The translations under genes and the position numbers were made by a program. Of a DNA stretch of 38,014 nt, positions 7,983 through 15,777 are shown piece after piece; the stretch's first letter is position 1; the number at the start of each line of letters is the position of its first letter. The stretch is from an uncultured Prevotellaceae bacterium. Lineage in GTDB: Bacteria > Bacteroidota > Bacteroidia > Bacteroidales > Bacteroidaceae. The stretch covers positions 1 through 38,014 of the forward strand of contig CACXSA010000031.1 in assembly GCA_902770195.1 (NCBI GenBank), written 5' to 3'. The notes below the pieces were generated by a model that made no database searches, was not told where the DNA came from, and saw only the letters and a program-made list of their open reading frames with translations.

Positions 7983-8523
7983 AAGTGTAAGTTTTTATAA
8001 TTTCCTGCATCTCGTCTTCAAACACACAGAATTGATAGGGATGGAGGATGCCCACATGAGTGGCCTTCATCTTCTCCATATAATGCTCCAGCACCTTCTG
8101 ATTGGCCGCATAGCCATAGATGGCACCACCAAATCCGGCCTTTATCGATTCGCTGCCAGCAATGGCGAACAAGTGTCCACCCACTCCGGCATATTTTGGC
8201 GCATCATTCATCTGGGGATTATTCTGTGGGGCCGTACACATCCAGGCGATGTACATGGCCTTCAGCTCGTCATTACGCTTCAATGCCACCAACCCTTGGA
8301 TATCCACAGTTCCTTCCAGCACTAAGGCATACACCTCATATTCCTCCACAATCTTTCCCCAGTTGACATACCACCCGCTTTTGCGGTTGAACTTGCTGAG
8401 AAAACTCTTACGCCGGATACGAATCACCTCCGTATTCACCACCTCACCCGTCAGGATGTCCTTCAGGCATGGCGTGAAAACGTCAATCAATACGTCAATC
8501 TCGTGTATCTTGGTTGGGGTCAT
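7957..8523 (-). CDS. GNAT-like acetyltransferase-fold protein
   Basis: 188 residues from the chosen ATG at 8523. The frame remains open to a TTG at 8544, but that lies inside a promoter box (8542-8549), so the inner ATG is preferred. The middle and C-terminal parts show GNAT features: a beta strand ALVALK-like segment (IQGLVALKRNDELKAMYIAWM), then GVGGHLFAIAGSESIKAGFGG, an acetyl-CoA loop-like glycine-rich stretch followed by a helix, and NQKVLEHYMEKMKATHVG near the end. The substrate is unknown. It shares a probable transcript with the frameshifted small gene and the four-helix fragment downstream, a small accessory operon that is decaying at its 3' end. Confidence 0.55.
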   Translation of the reverse strand: MTPTKIHEIDVLIDVFTPCLKDILTGEVVNTEVIRIRRKSFLSKFNRKSGWYVNWGKIVEEYEVYALVLEGTVDIQGLVALKRNDELKAMYIAWMCTAPQNNPQMNDAPKYAGVGGHLFAIAGSESIKAGFGGAIYGYAANQKVLEHYMEKMKATHVGILHPYQFCVFEDEMQEIIKTYTYAYSGEEI

Positions 8524-8541
8524 ATTATTCTTAGCTTGGTG

Positions 8542-8549
8542 CAAAGATA
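8542..8549 (-). promoter_or_regulatory. Bacteroidetes -7 box for the GNAT-like gene
   Basis: On the minus strand TATCTTTG matches TAnnTTTG and lies about 19 bases before the ATG at 8523, giving a short leader. The -33 element is not obvious. Confidence 0.55.
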
Positions 8550-9013
8550 CAACTTTTATTTTAATAAAGGAGCACTTTGGGCTTTTTTTGCAAAATCAGA
8601 TCCTTTTTTTTAACGTCTGTAAAGGCTTGATTTCCACTTGATTCCCTACTGATTCCATTTGTTTGGGATATGTTTGGGGAAAATTGATTTTCAAAACCGC
8701 TTCATAACTGATTCTCAGCTAGTTAACTGCTGCGAGTTGTAACGATGGGAAATCTAATTAGCTGTTATTATTAAAACAACTTCTCATCCCACCCGTCAAT
8801 GAAATTGAGTGAGGGATCACTACATGTCACAGTAACAACACTTCTGTCTTGGGAAAACTCTTCTCACCTACTATGCTCTGCGCAGCCATCACTTTTAACT
8901 TTTAATTCTTAACTCTTAACTGATCTTAATATTATAGCCTGCCCACTGACGAATAGCCGCATATTATAGTCACGGGTGGTGCCCTACTCTATGCAGTCCT
9001 TGGAGTGGTCCTG
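8550..9013. other. Gene-free spacer
   Basis: About 460 bases with no credible gene on either strand. It contains a short CTTTTAACTTTTAATTCTT run (about 8891-8915), which belongs to the AGTTAAAAGTTAAA repeat type also found at 24.7 kb. Nothing else is recognised. Confidence 0.45.
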
Positions 9014-10054
9014 TTATTTCTGTATTATATGTAAGAAGCGGGTGACCTTATGAGGGATACTCCTGACTTTATTGTCAATAAAGGCATCCAGCAGTTTGGA
9101 CGTGCCATTTAAGGGGATGACATCGTAGTCGGCGATACAGGCGGGGATGAGGGTGCTGTGGCCTTCTTTCAGGGTTATCTCATCCTGGGTACTTCTTATC
9201 CGGATTTTGCAGTCGCCTGCTATGCACATGGAGATGATGAAACTGTCGTACTTAATCAGGTTGCGATGCATGGGCTGGTTGATTTCCATCACACGTACAT
9301 CGAAGTAGGGGGAGTCGATAATCTGGACAGCTTTGTCTGATGTCTCACTATATTCCGTACGGTAGTTCTTCTCGACGTGATAGTCTAATGCTTTTGCTGC
9401 AAGTTCGGTATGCAGCTCGCGGGGCTTGCCATCCATCCCAGGGCGGTTGTAGTCAAAGATGCGATAGGTGACATCAGAGGATTGCTGAACCTCTGCCAGC
9501 AAGATACCGCCACAGATGGCATGAACACGACCGGCAGGGAGGTAGAACACATCCCCGGGTTTTACCTGATGGTCTGCGAGGACTTCCGTGATACTTCCAT
9601 CTTCTACTCTTTTCTGGTATTCATAGGGAGTAATCTTCTGCTTGAAACCGGCATAGAGGTGGGCTCCTTCATCTGCCTTGATGATGTACCACATCTCGGA
9701 TTTACCCATCTTGCCATGCTCTCGCATTGCCATCTCGTCATTGGGGTGTACCTGGATGCTCAGGTCTCGCTTGGCATCGATGAACTTTACCAGTAGTGGG
9801 AGTTTACCGTGATATTTCTCATTGACCTTCTCGCCTAGTATCTCATCGGGGTGTTCGTTGATAACCGATATGAGGTCTTTGCCTTTCCATTCTCCATTAG
9901 TAATTATGCTTGTGCTTGTTGGCACTGCACTCACCTCCCAGCTTTCGCCTATGGGCTCGTCAGAGGGTGTCAACCCTTTATATGGTTTCAATTGATTGCC
10001 ACCCCAAACTACAGTATGAAGATTGGGTTCAAAAAGTAATGGATATAATTGCAT
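9014..10054 (-). CDS. manA: Mannose-6-phosphate isomerase, class I
   Basis: Interconverts fructose-6-phosphate and mannose-6-phosphate in the cytoplasm, feeding GDP-mannose and GDP-fucose synthesis. The 346-residue protein shows the type I cupin zinc site: LSIQVHPND (Gln101, His103), KSEMWYII (Glu120) and YLPAGRVHAI (His178), followed by DVTYRIFDYNRPG with the family's active-site arginine region. Length is normal for short bacterial ManA. The start is the ATG that precedes QLYPLLFEPNLHTVVWGG, a usual N-terminus. The neighbouring fucose-synthase remnant and the Wzz/Wza genes place it in a surface-polysaccharide context. The spacer before it is large and repeat-filled, so it probably has its own promoter, which I could not fix. 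Confidence 0.93.
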   Translation of the reverse strand: MQLYPLLFEPNLHTVVWGGNQLKPYKGLTPSDEPIGESWEVSAVPTSTSIITNGEWKGKDLISVINEHPDEILGEKVNEKYHGKLPLLVKFIDAKRDLSIQVHPNDEMAMREHGKMGKSEMWYIIKADEGAHLYAGFKQKITPYEYQKRVEDGSITEVLADHQVKPGDVFYLPAGRVHAICGGILLAEVQQSSDVTYRIFDYNRPGMDGKPRELHTELAAKALDYHVEKNYRTEYSETSDKAVQIIDSPYFDVRVMEINQPMHRNLIKYDSFIISMCIAGDCKIRIRSTQDEITLKEGHSTLIPACIADYDVIPLNGTSKLLDAFIDNKVRSIPHKVTRFLHIIQK

Positions 10055-10072
10055 TCTAATATACTTGATAAT

Positions 10073-10201
10073 CTATTTTTGGAAGGTGATCCGGTCACGG
10101 ACGTCATTGCTGAAAGCATCTTTTGGACCGTTATGGATTCGTGAACTAGGTATCAGGTATTTCTTTCCCTTGTCCGGTTTTGTATAAAATCGGACAGGTA
10201 A
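10073..10201 (-). other. Short open stretch, possible 3' fragment of a lost gene
   Basis: Just upstream of manA the minus strand has a stop-bounded frame of about 42 codons without a start codon. It reads FYTKPDKGKKYLIPSSRIHN, then GPKDAFSNDVRDRITFQK and stop. The composition is protein-like and the end looks like a natural C-terminus, but I cannot assign a family. The remainder of 10055-10378 shows no gene. It is A/T-rich from about 10300 on. Confidence 0.25.
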
Positions 10202-10378
10202 TAGTTAACCTAAAAGGGTATAGTTCAACGAATTATCACCTCTACACGAGGGCTGTAGGCCCGTAGATTTCTTGGAATGGTGCGCTATACGATTACAAAA
10301 TTAGGGAAAATATTTGGATTGTGCAAATATTTACGAAAATATTATAAATATTTTAATGTAAGGGAGGGAAACATGGAT

Positions 10379-11110
10379 CTTTGTTAGACGAACACGGATT
10401 GCACGGGTCTTTGTTAGACGAACACGGATTGGACGGATTAACACGGATATTTGTTAGACGAACACGAATTGGACGAATCTAACGAATCTTTGTTAGACGA
10501 ACACGGATTGCACGGATTAACACGGATCTTTGTTAGACGAACACGGATTGCACGGATTGCACGGATATTTGTTAGACGAACACGAATTGCACGGATTAAC
10601 ACGAATCTTTGTTAGACGAACACGAATTACACGGATATTTGTTAGACGAACACGGATTGGACGGATAATTGTTAGACGAACACGGATTGGACGAATCAAC
10701 ACGAATAAAAAGTGAGAATTTGGAAACGAACACGAATGGAAACGAACACGAATTGCACGGATTAACACGAATCTTTGTTAGACGAACGATTAACACGGAT
10801 ATTTGTTAGACGAACACGGATTGGACGGATAATTGTTAGACGAACACGAATTGCACGGATTAACACGGATCTTTGTTAGACGAACACGAATTGGACGAAT
10901 CTAACGAATCTTTGTTAGACGAACACGAATTGGACGAATCTAACGAATCTTTGTTAGACGAACACGAATTGGACGAATCTAACGAATCTTTGTTAGACGA
11001 ACACGGATTGGACGGATAATTGTTAGACGAACACGGATTGGACGAATCAACACGAATAAAAAGTGAGAATTTGGAAACGAACACGAATGAGAATTTGGAG
11101 ACGAACACGG
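10379..11110. repeat. Repeat array built on TTGTTAGACGAAC words
   Basis: By eye I count 17 copies of TTGTTAGACGAAC spaced mostly 29-40 bases apart. Each is followed by CAC(G/A)(G/A)ATTG(G/C)ACG(G/A)AT and sometimes a TAACACGGAT tail. Spacing is irregular and the intervening sequence is not unique, so this is not CRISPR. A block of about 100 bases ending in AAAAAGTGAGAATTTGGAAACG is present twice (about 10637-10738 and 10988-11089), indicating recent segmental duplication. Fragments of the same family occur at 581-610 and inside the wzz coding start. Long open frames crossing the array have no gene-like features. Confidence 0.9.
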
Positions 11111-11114
11111 GGAA

Positions 11115-11146
11115 GAAAAACAAGCCTGAGGATTGCTCAGGCTTGT
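11115..11146 (-). terminator. Rho-independent terminator after the wzz-like gene
   Basis: A perfect 11-bp stem, ACAAGCCTGAG/CTCAGGCTTGT, has a 5-base loop and is followed on the minus strand by TTTTT. It begins about 32 bases past the stop of the chain-length gene and closes the polysaccharide-export transcript before the repeat array. Confidence 0.85.
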
Positions 11147-11178
11147 ATGATAAGGGGTAATGAAGGGCTGGTTGCCCT

Positions 11179-12351
11179 TTAGTCCATACCAAGGAGGGGT
11201 TTCAGGTCGTCCTCCTTATATAATATAAAGGCGGTGGTGCCCAGGAAGGCGAGGAATAGGAAGATGAGGCACATCTGTGCACGCTTTGGACCTTCCTTGA
11301 GGACGGGGACGGTAGCACTCTGCAGGGTAGTGAAGGCAGGAGTTTCCTGCTGTACCTTTGCCTCTGCAGCCAGCAGTTGGGAGGCCACCTGCGTATAGGC
11401 ATTGTATTGCAGCTGCATCTCGTTCTCCAGGTCGGTCTGCTTCTGACGGACGGTCTGCAGGATGATGTCCTGGTTGGAGTCCATGAACTCGGCATAGAGC
11501 TGACGTGCCTTCTCATAGCGTGCCTTGGTCTCTTTGTAGATCTTCTTGTTGTATTCCAGATCGACACGGGCCTTGGAGGTGCGATAGTCAGTAATGAACT
11601 TCTGCAGGCGCGTCTTGACCGTATCTGCCATGGTAGCACAGATGACGGGGTTCTGGTCGGTGACATCGATGGTGATGACCATCGTCTTCTTATCGACATC
11701 GCACACCACTTTCTTATCAATTGCCTTGACAATTTTCGCTTGCTCACGGGTCAGGCGGAAGGGATCTAACTTTTCTTCACCTTTCTTCTTTTCTTTAAAG
11801 AGACTGACAATGAACTTGATCGTACCACCTATAGCTGCACTCCACCAAGGGGATTTCTGCTCGTCTTTCAGATAGGTGTAATAAGACATGGTACGGTCTT
11901 TCTCACCCTCCTCCTTATCGCCCTCGATGGTGACGGGCACGTGGAAGAGCGTGGTCTTGAAGTCGGTACTGTTCACCAAGTCAGGATACAAGGTGGGGAA
12001 CAGGGCTTCTGTTCCCATGCCCCCCGAAGCAGTTCCCAAATTTACGCCAAAGCTACTTGCCAAGCTCAAAAGACCACTTTTACTACTGCTGCTTCCCGTC
12101 ATTTCAGGACTCAGCTTCACCGTACAGTTGTAGTAGTTGGGAAGGCTCAGTGCGAAGATGGCTGCCACCACGAAGGTGATAGGGAGCACTTTGTAATACA
12201 GGCGCTTGTGCTTCAGCAGGTCCTTGAAAATCTTACCAAAATCGATGGAGCTCTCTTCTTCTTTATTTTCGAACACGAATCTCTCGGATGACACGAATGG
12301 CTCGGATGATTCGGATGAGACGGATTGTTTTTTATCTTCGTTCATAGTCAT
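11179..12351 (-). CDS. Wzz-family polysaccharide chain-length determinant
   Basis: An inner-membrane polysaccharide co-polymerase that sets O-antigen or capsule chain length. Of 390 residues, about 1-50 are cytoplasmic. The first membrane helix is at about 56-73 (VLPITFVVAAIFALSLP), followed at once by NYYNCTVKLSPE, the usual Wzz entry to the periplasmic domain. A long coiled coil spans about 255-345, and a second helix is at about 360-380 (MCLIFLFLAFLGTTAFILY) after VPVLKEGPKRAQ, the conserved Pro/Lys-rich exit. No kinase domain is attached. Residues 9-29 are Ser/Glu-rich and are encoded by a fragment of the GACGAACACGAATGG repeat family. It follows the SLBB export gene by 12 bases on the same strand and forms a unit with it. 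Confidence 0.9.
   Translation of the reverse strand: MTMNEDKKQSVSSESSEPFVSSERFVFENKEEESSIDFGKIFKDLLKHKRLYYKVLPITFVVAAIFALSLPNYYNCTVKLSPEMTGSSSSKSGLLSLASSFGVNLGTASGGMGTEALFPTLYPDLVNSTDFKTTLFHVPVTIEGDKEEGEKDRTMSYYTYLKDEQKSPWWSAAIGGTIKFIVSLFKEKKKGEEKLDPFRLTREQAKIVKAIDKKVVCDVDKKTMVITIDVTDQNPVICATMADTVKTRLQKFITDYRTSKARVDLEYNKKIYKETKARYEKARQLYAEFMDSNQDIILQTVRQKQTDLENEMQLQYNAYTQVASQLLAAEAKVQQETPAFTTLQSATVPVLKEGPKRAQMCLIFLFLAFLGTTAFILYKEDDLKPLLGMD
12265..12327 (-). repeat. Repeat-family fragment inside the wzz-like coding start
   Basis: The plus strand shows CGAACACGAAT, then CTCGGATGACACGAATGG and CGGATGATTCGGATGAGACGG, which are words of the array at 10.4-11.1 kb. Read on the minus strand they encode residues about 9-29 (SVSSESSEPFVSSERFVFEN), a disordered cytoplasmic tail, without disturbing the frame. 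Confidence 0.65.
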
Positions 12352-12363
12352 ACGGATTAGCGT

Positions 12364-14829
12364 TTATTTTTTCGTCATGTAAGCAATGGCGGTCACCATA
12401 CTAGCCAGACTGGTCAGACCACTGAAGGCACCAACCACCTCAGCTATACGCCAAGGATGCTTGCGCTTCTTGCTGGGTACTACAATCTCACAGCCGGGTT
12501 CGGGCTTAGCTCCCTGGCTGACCAGAGAGGCCTTACCGTTCTGATAGACAATGAAGGTCTTGGACTTCTTGGCACGATAACCGAAGCCACCTGCCTCGTT
12601 GACATAGTACTTATAATTCTTGCCTGACTCAAAGAATACGGTGTTGGGGAACATGACATCGCCGGAAACACGCACAATGGGATTGTACTCGGGCACAAAG
12701 ATCTGGTCGCCCTCGCGCATCAGGATGTCAGCCTCACTGCCGGGATTCTTCATGGCACGCTCCAGGTCGATATAGACGGGATAGTTATTATCCAAATCCA
12801 GCTTATCGTAAGACACGGAGTCGCCCTTTTCCTGGAGGACGTCGCGAACAGCCTTCATGGTGGCCTGCATGCGACGGCGCTCCTCGTCACTCATCTTGCG
12901 CAACAGGGTGGCTCCCTTCAGATAAGCATGGGGAGTGATGCCGCCTGCCATTCCGATAACATCGCTCAAGTGGGTAGATTTATTCTCCATGGCTACTGTG
13001 CCTTCCCAGTTGACCTCGCCATTGACGGTAATCAGGCGAGCCTGATTGAAGACAGGACTGCTATAGATGGTGACATGGTCGTAGGGTTCCAACAGGAACG
13101 ATTGAGCTGCACCTACGGCAAGACCGTTTTTCAGGTCGAAATGATATTTCTTACCAAATTGGTCGCTCTTCTGGGTGGCCAAGGGGTCACGCAATACACG
13201 GCTTACCTCGACACGCATGAGTGATGCCTGGTCGCGCAGACCACCTGCCATCACAATGAGGTCCTCAATGGTGGTGTTGTCAGAATATTCGTAAGTACCG
13301 GGACTCATGACCTGACCGGAAATGGTGAAGGTACGCTCCTGGCGAAGGTCCTCCTGCGTCATGATGAACAGCACATCCTCGTTGCGCAGGGGCACATCAG
13401 CAGTAGTGCCGTTCATGATGCCTGCCAAATCGAGGGAAACAGTCTCCAAAGTACGGTCTGCCTTCAGGCGGTGCAATACGGCACGGCCGGTATAGGCATC
13501 CTCGGTAAGACCATCGGCAGCCTGAACCAAAGAGCGTACACTGGTGACACCACCGCCCAAATGGAACTGGCCGGGACGGAACACAGCACCCTTGATCTCG
13601 ACCATATTCTCGAAGCGGTTGATCATGCCATCAATGGTGACGGCATCACCGTCCATGAGCTTGAAGGTGCTCATATCGAACTCGTTGACATTATATACCT
13701 GATAGCGTTCACCGGTCTGACGAACCAAACGGGCGGTCTTCTTGTTGGCATCGCCCGTATATCCACCGGCATACTTAATGAGGGTAGCCAACGACTCGTT
13801 CTTGCGCATCTCGTAGAACATGGGGCGCTTGACATTGCCCGTGATACCCACCAGTGCCTCATAGGGTTCCACCTGGATGACATCATTGTCCTGCAGACGG
13901 ATGTTGCCAGCCATACGGCCGTTGAGGATGTACTGGTAGAGGTCAACCACAGTAACCAGATGACCGTTGCGATAAACCTTGATGTTACGCAAAGTACCCA
14001 GTTCGCTGGTACCACCAGCACGATAGAGGGCGTAGAACACATTGGCAAAGGCGGAGAGATGGTAGGTTCCGGGGGTACGTACCTCACCCATGATGTTAAC
14101 CTGGATGGTACGGGTGTTGCCTATGGTGAGACGTAAGTCACTGCTCTTGTAGCGAGAGCCCAAAGTGTTGCGCAACTTCTTCTGAGCACCAGCCACCGTC
14201 AGACCGCTGAGGTAGATAGGACCATAGCCGGAAACGGTGATCGTACCTTCGGGACTGATGGTGTGGATGATGGTACCCTGAGAGGCGCCATAGATATCGA
14301 CCACCACCTGGTCGCCAGGTCCCAAAACATAATTTTCGGGAATGGGCGTGTTGGCATTGGGCTGGAAATTGGGGTTGGCCTGACGGAAGATGTCACGGCC
14401 ATAGACCTGCTTGCCATTAGCTTTTGGAGCAGTACCCTGTGTGGCCTGTACGTCGTTCTGAACGTCTTCCACCTCAGCACTGGCATCTCTTTCTATCGTA
14501 CCAGAAGTACCGACCTTGGCGGTAGTCAACTCCTGAGAGGTCGAGCCATCAGAATTGCCCTGCATGCGCTTGGCAGCCATAGCTACCGCACCATCAGCAG
14601 CACCTGACATGCCACGCTTGGAAATCTGAGAGTCGTACTGATTGCGCAGACGGCGAATCTGATCAATCTTCACACCTTTCTGCATCAACTTAGTGACAAT
14701 CTGGCCCTGAGAGGTGCCTGCCCGGGCCTCACTCGCAATAAATGCGGCAACTTGCTGGTCGCTCATCTGGGCAGAAGCTACTGTAGATAGTAGCAAAAAG
14801 CCCAATAATAAAAAGGTTAATCTTTTCAT
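12364..14829 (-). CDS. SLBB-domain polysaccharide export protein (Wza-like)
   Basis: An outer-membrane/periplasmic channel protein for capsule or exopolysaccharide export. The 821 residues begin with a Sec signal peptide (MKRLTFLLLGFLLLSTVASA, cleavage near 20). A low-complexity Ala/Gly/Ser linker follows, then the Poly_export domain (about 163-240: IPENYVLGPGDQVVVDIYG, then SPEGTITVSGYGPIYLSGLT). After it come several soluble ligand-binding beta-grasp repeats, recognisable by V-x-GEV-x-x-PGTY, VEIKGAVFRPGQF, FTISGQVMSPGTYEY, ITVNGEVNWEGTV and VRVSGDVMFPNTV. The C-terminus has a hydrophobic stretch (VVGAFSGLTSLASMVTAIAYM), possibly a membrane helix. The length is usual for Bacteroidetes multi-SLBB exporters. 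It is paired with the Wzz-like gene directly downstream. Confidence 0.92.
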   Translation of the reverse strand: MKRLTFLLLGFLLLSTVASAQMSDQQVAAFIASEARAGTSQGQIVTKLMQKGVKIDQIRRLRNQYDSQISKRGMSGAADGAVAMAAKRMQGNSDGSTSQELTTAKVGTSGTIERDASAEVEDVQNDVQATQGTAPKANGKQVYGRDIFRQANPNFQPNANTPIPENYVLGPGDQVVVDIYGASQGTIIHTISPEGTITVSGYGPIYLSGLTVAGAQKKLRNTLGSRYKSSDLRLTIGNTRTIQVNIMGEVRTPGTYHLSAFANVFYALYRAGGTSELGTLRNIKVYRNGHLVTVVDLYQYILNGRMAGNIRLQDNDVIQVEPYEALVGITGNVKRPMFYEMRKNESLATLIKYAGGYTGDANKKTARLVRQTGERYQVYNVNEFDMSTFKLMDGDAVTIDGMINRFENMVEIKGAVFRPGQFHLGGGVTSVRSLVQAADGLTEDAYTGRAVLHRLKADRTLETVSLDLAGIMNGTTADVPLRNEDVLFIMTQEDLRQERTFTISGQVMSPGTYEYSDNTTIEDLIVMAGGLRDQASLMRVEVSRVLRDPLATQKSDQFGKKYHFDLKNGLAVGAAQSFLLEPYDHVTIYSSPVFNQARLITVNGEVNWEGTVAMENKSTHLSDVIGMAGGITPHAYLKGATLLRKMSDEERRRMQATMKAVRDVLQEKGDSVSYDKLDLDNNYPVYIDLERAMKNPGSEADILMREGDQIFVPEYNPIVRVSGDVMFPNTVFFESGKNYKYYVNEAGGFGYRAKKSKTFIVYQNGKASLVSQGAKPEPGCEIVVPSKKRKHPWRIAEVVGAFSGLTSLASMVTAIAYMTKK

Positions 14830-14835
14830 ATGTTG

Positions 14836-14911
14836 TACATTAAATATTAAACATTAAACATTAAATTTCAGAACATTAAACATTAAAAATTAAAAAAATA
14901 AAAATAAAAAT
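14836..14911. repeat. CATTAAA-type low-complexity repeat
   Basis: Successive CATTAAA/AAATTAAA words fill the spacer between the SGNH gene and the SLBB gene. The same words lie in spacers at 20813-20857 and 24.7-24.8 kb, and in frame inside valS and the AlkD-like gene. Confidence 0.75.
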
Positions 14912-14916
14912 TAAAC

Positions 14917-15771
14917 CTATTTTCTATATTTCTGTAATAAAGGAATCTCAGCACAGAGGGCATCCGCCAGACGGCGGGCTACCTGATGGGCACCCCACTC
15001 ATTATAGTGGGTATTGTCCTGACGACCTTTGGGAAGGGCGGGATGCTCACCGGGCTTGTACCACATGTGGAGCTTCTTGGAGCCTTCCTTGCCCAAGGAT
15101 GTCTCGAGGTCGTAGGTAATCTTGTTGGCATCGATATAATGGACATGCAACCGCTCAGCGACCAAGCGGGGGGCTATGCGGTAAAAGCCATGGGTATCGA
15201 CGAGGGTGTCACCCTCAATGGTCTTGGGGGCGTCTTTGAAGGTGGTGTTGCGCAGGGCTTCATCTTCTGCCTTGCTATCGACCTTCAGGGTGTAGTTGCG
15301 ACGTACCACACAGTTCATGAGGATGGGGATGCCGCCTTTCTCACGGGTCTCACGGACATAACGCTCGAGCATCCACTGGAAGGTGGAATGGGCCTCGGTA
15401 TGGCGATCGACCGCGGGCTTCTCGTCGTTATGACCAAACTGGATGATGACATAGTCGCCGGGCTGCATCTTTTCTAACACCTTGGCCCAGCGTCCCTCAT
15501 TATAGAAGCTGAGTGAGGAACGTCCATTGACGGCATGGTTGTCAACGACCACTGGACTGGTGAAATAGTCCTGCAGTGCCATGCCCCACCCTCGCTCGGG
15601 AGAACCGGTGGATAGGTCTTTCTTGGCTGCGGTGGAGTCACCGATGATGAAAATCGTCGTTTTCTTTTCCGGAGTGGCTGCTGTCAAAAAAAGACAAGCA
15701 ACCAAAAGCCATAACCATTTTTTGGCACGGATGGACACGGACGGACACGGAAAAATATATTTCATAACCAT
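14917..15771 (-). CDS. SGNH hydrolase, rhamnogalacturonan-acetylesterase-like (CE12 type)
   Basis: A predicted secreted esterase that removes acetyl groups from pectic or other polysaccharides. The 284 residues contain a short hydrophobic signal (KKWLWLLVACLFLTAA, about 17-32). Then come the SGNH blocks: FIIGDSTAAK (nucleophile Ser), NHAVNGRSS (Gly block), VIIQFGHND (Asn/Asp block) and DNTHYNEWGAH (catalytic Asp-x-x-His region). VRRNYTL and the FYRIAPRLVAE segment are typical of the family. The extreme N-terminus ([18 protein letters not shown]) is odd: residues 8-16 come from the CACGGATGGACACGG repeat, apparently wedged into an original Met-Lys-Lys start. It is 6 bases downstream of hisS. 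The ATG at 15765 is an equally possible start. Confidence 0.85.
   Translation of the reverse strand: MVMKYIFPCPSVSIRAKKWLWLLVACLFLTAATPEKKTTIFIIGDSTAAKKDLSTGSPERGWGMALQDYFTSPVVVDNHAVNGRSSLSFYNEGRWAKVLEKMQPGDYVIIQFGHNDEKPAVDRHTEAHSTFQWMLERYVRETREKGGIPILMNCVVRRNYTLKVDSKAEDEALRNTTFKDAPKTIEGDTLVDTHGFYRIAPRLVAERLHVHYIDANKITYDLETSLGKEGSKKLHMWYKPGEHPALPKGRQDNTHYNEWGAHQVARRLADALCAEIPLLQKYRK
15725..15750. repeat. CACGGATGGACACGG repeat within the SGNH gene's N-terminus
   Basis: GGCACGGATGGACACGG followed by ACGGACACGG lies in the coding start of the SGNH enzyme. On the coding strand it reads PCPSVSIRA, just ahead of the hydrophobic signal. The same words occur as spacer DNA at 17.2-17.5, 18.07-18.23 and 24.68 kb. 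Confidence 0.75.
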
Positions 15772-15777
15772 TAACCA

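Noticed and set aside
10530-10715. Plus-strand protein of HELHGL/RRTRIGRI repeats
   Set aside because: A translated repeat array with no gene-like features.
10379-11110. CRISPR array
   Set aside because: The repeats are regular enough to suggest one, but the intervening sequence is made of the same words rather than unique spacers, the spacing varies, and there are no cas genes nearby.
10860-11192. Ser/Asn-rich protein on the minus strand across the array
   Set aside because: The frame exists only because of the repeat words. Its start overlaps the end of the wzz-like gene and the terminator, and its other phases look the same.
13471-14136. 221-aa plus-strand frame opposite the SLBB gene
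   Set aside because: Antisense shadow of a well-supported gene; the composition is explained by the codon pattern of the real strand.
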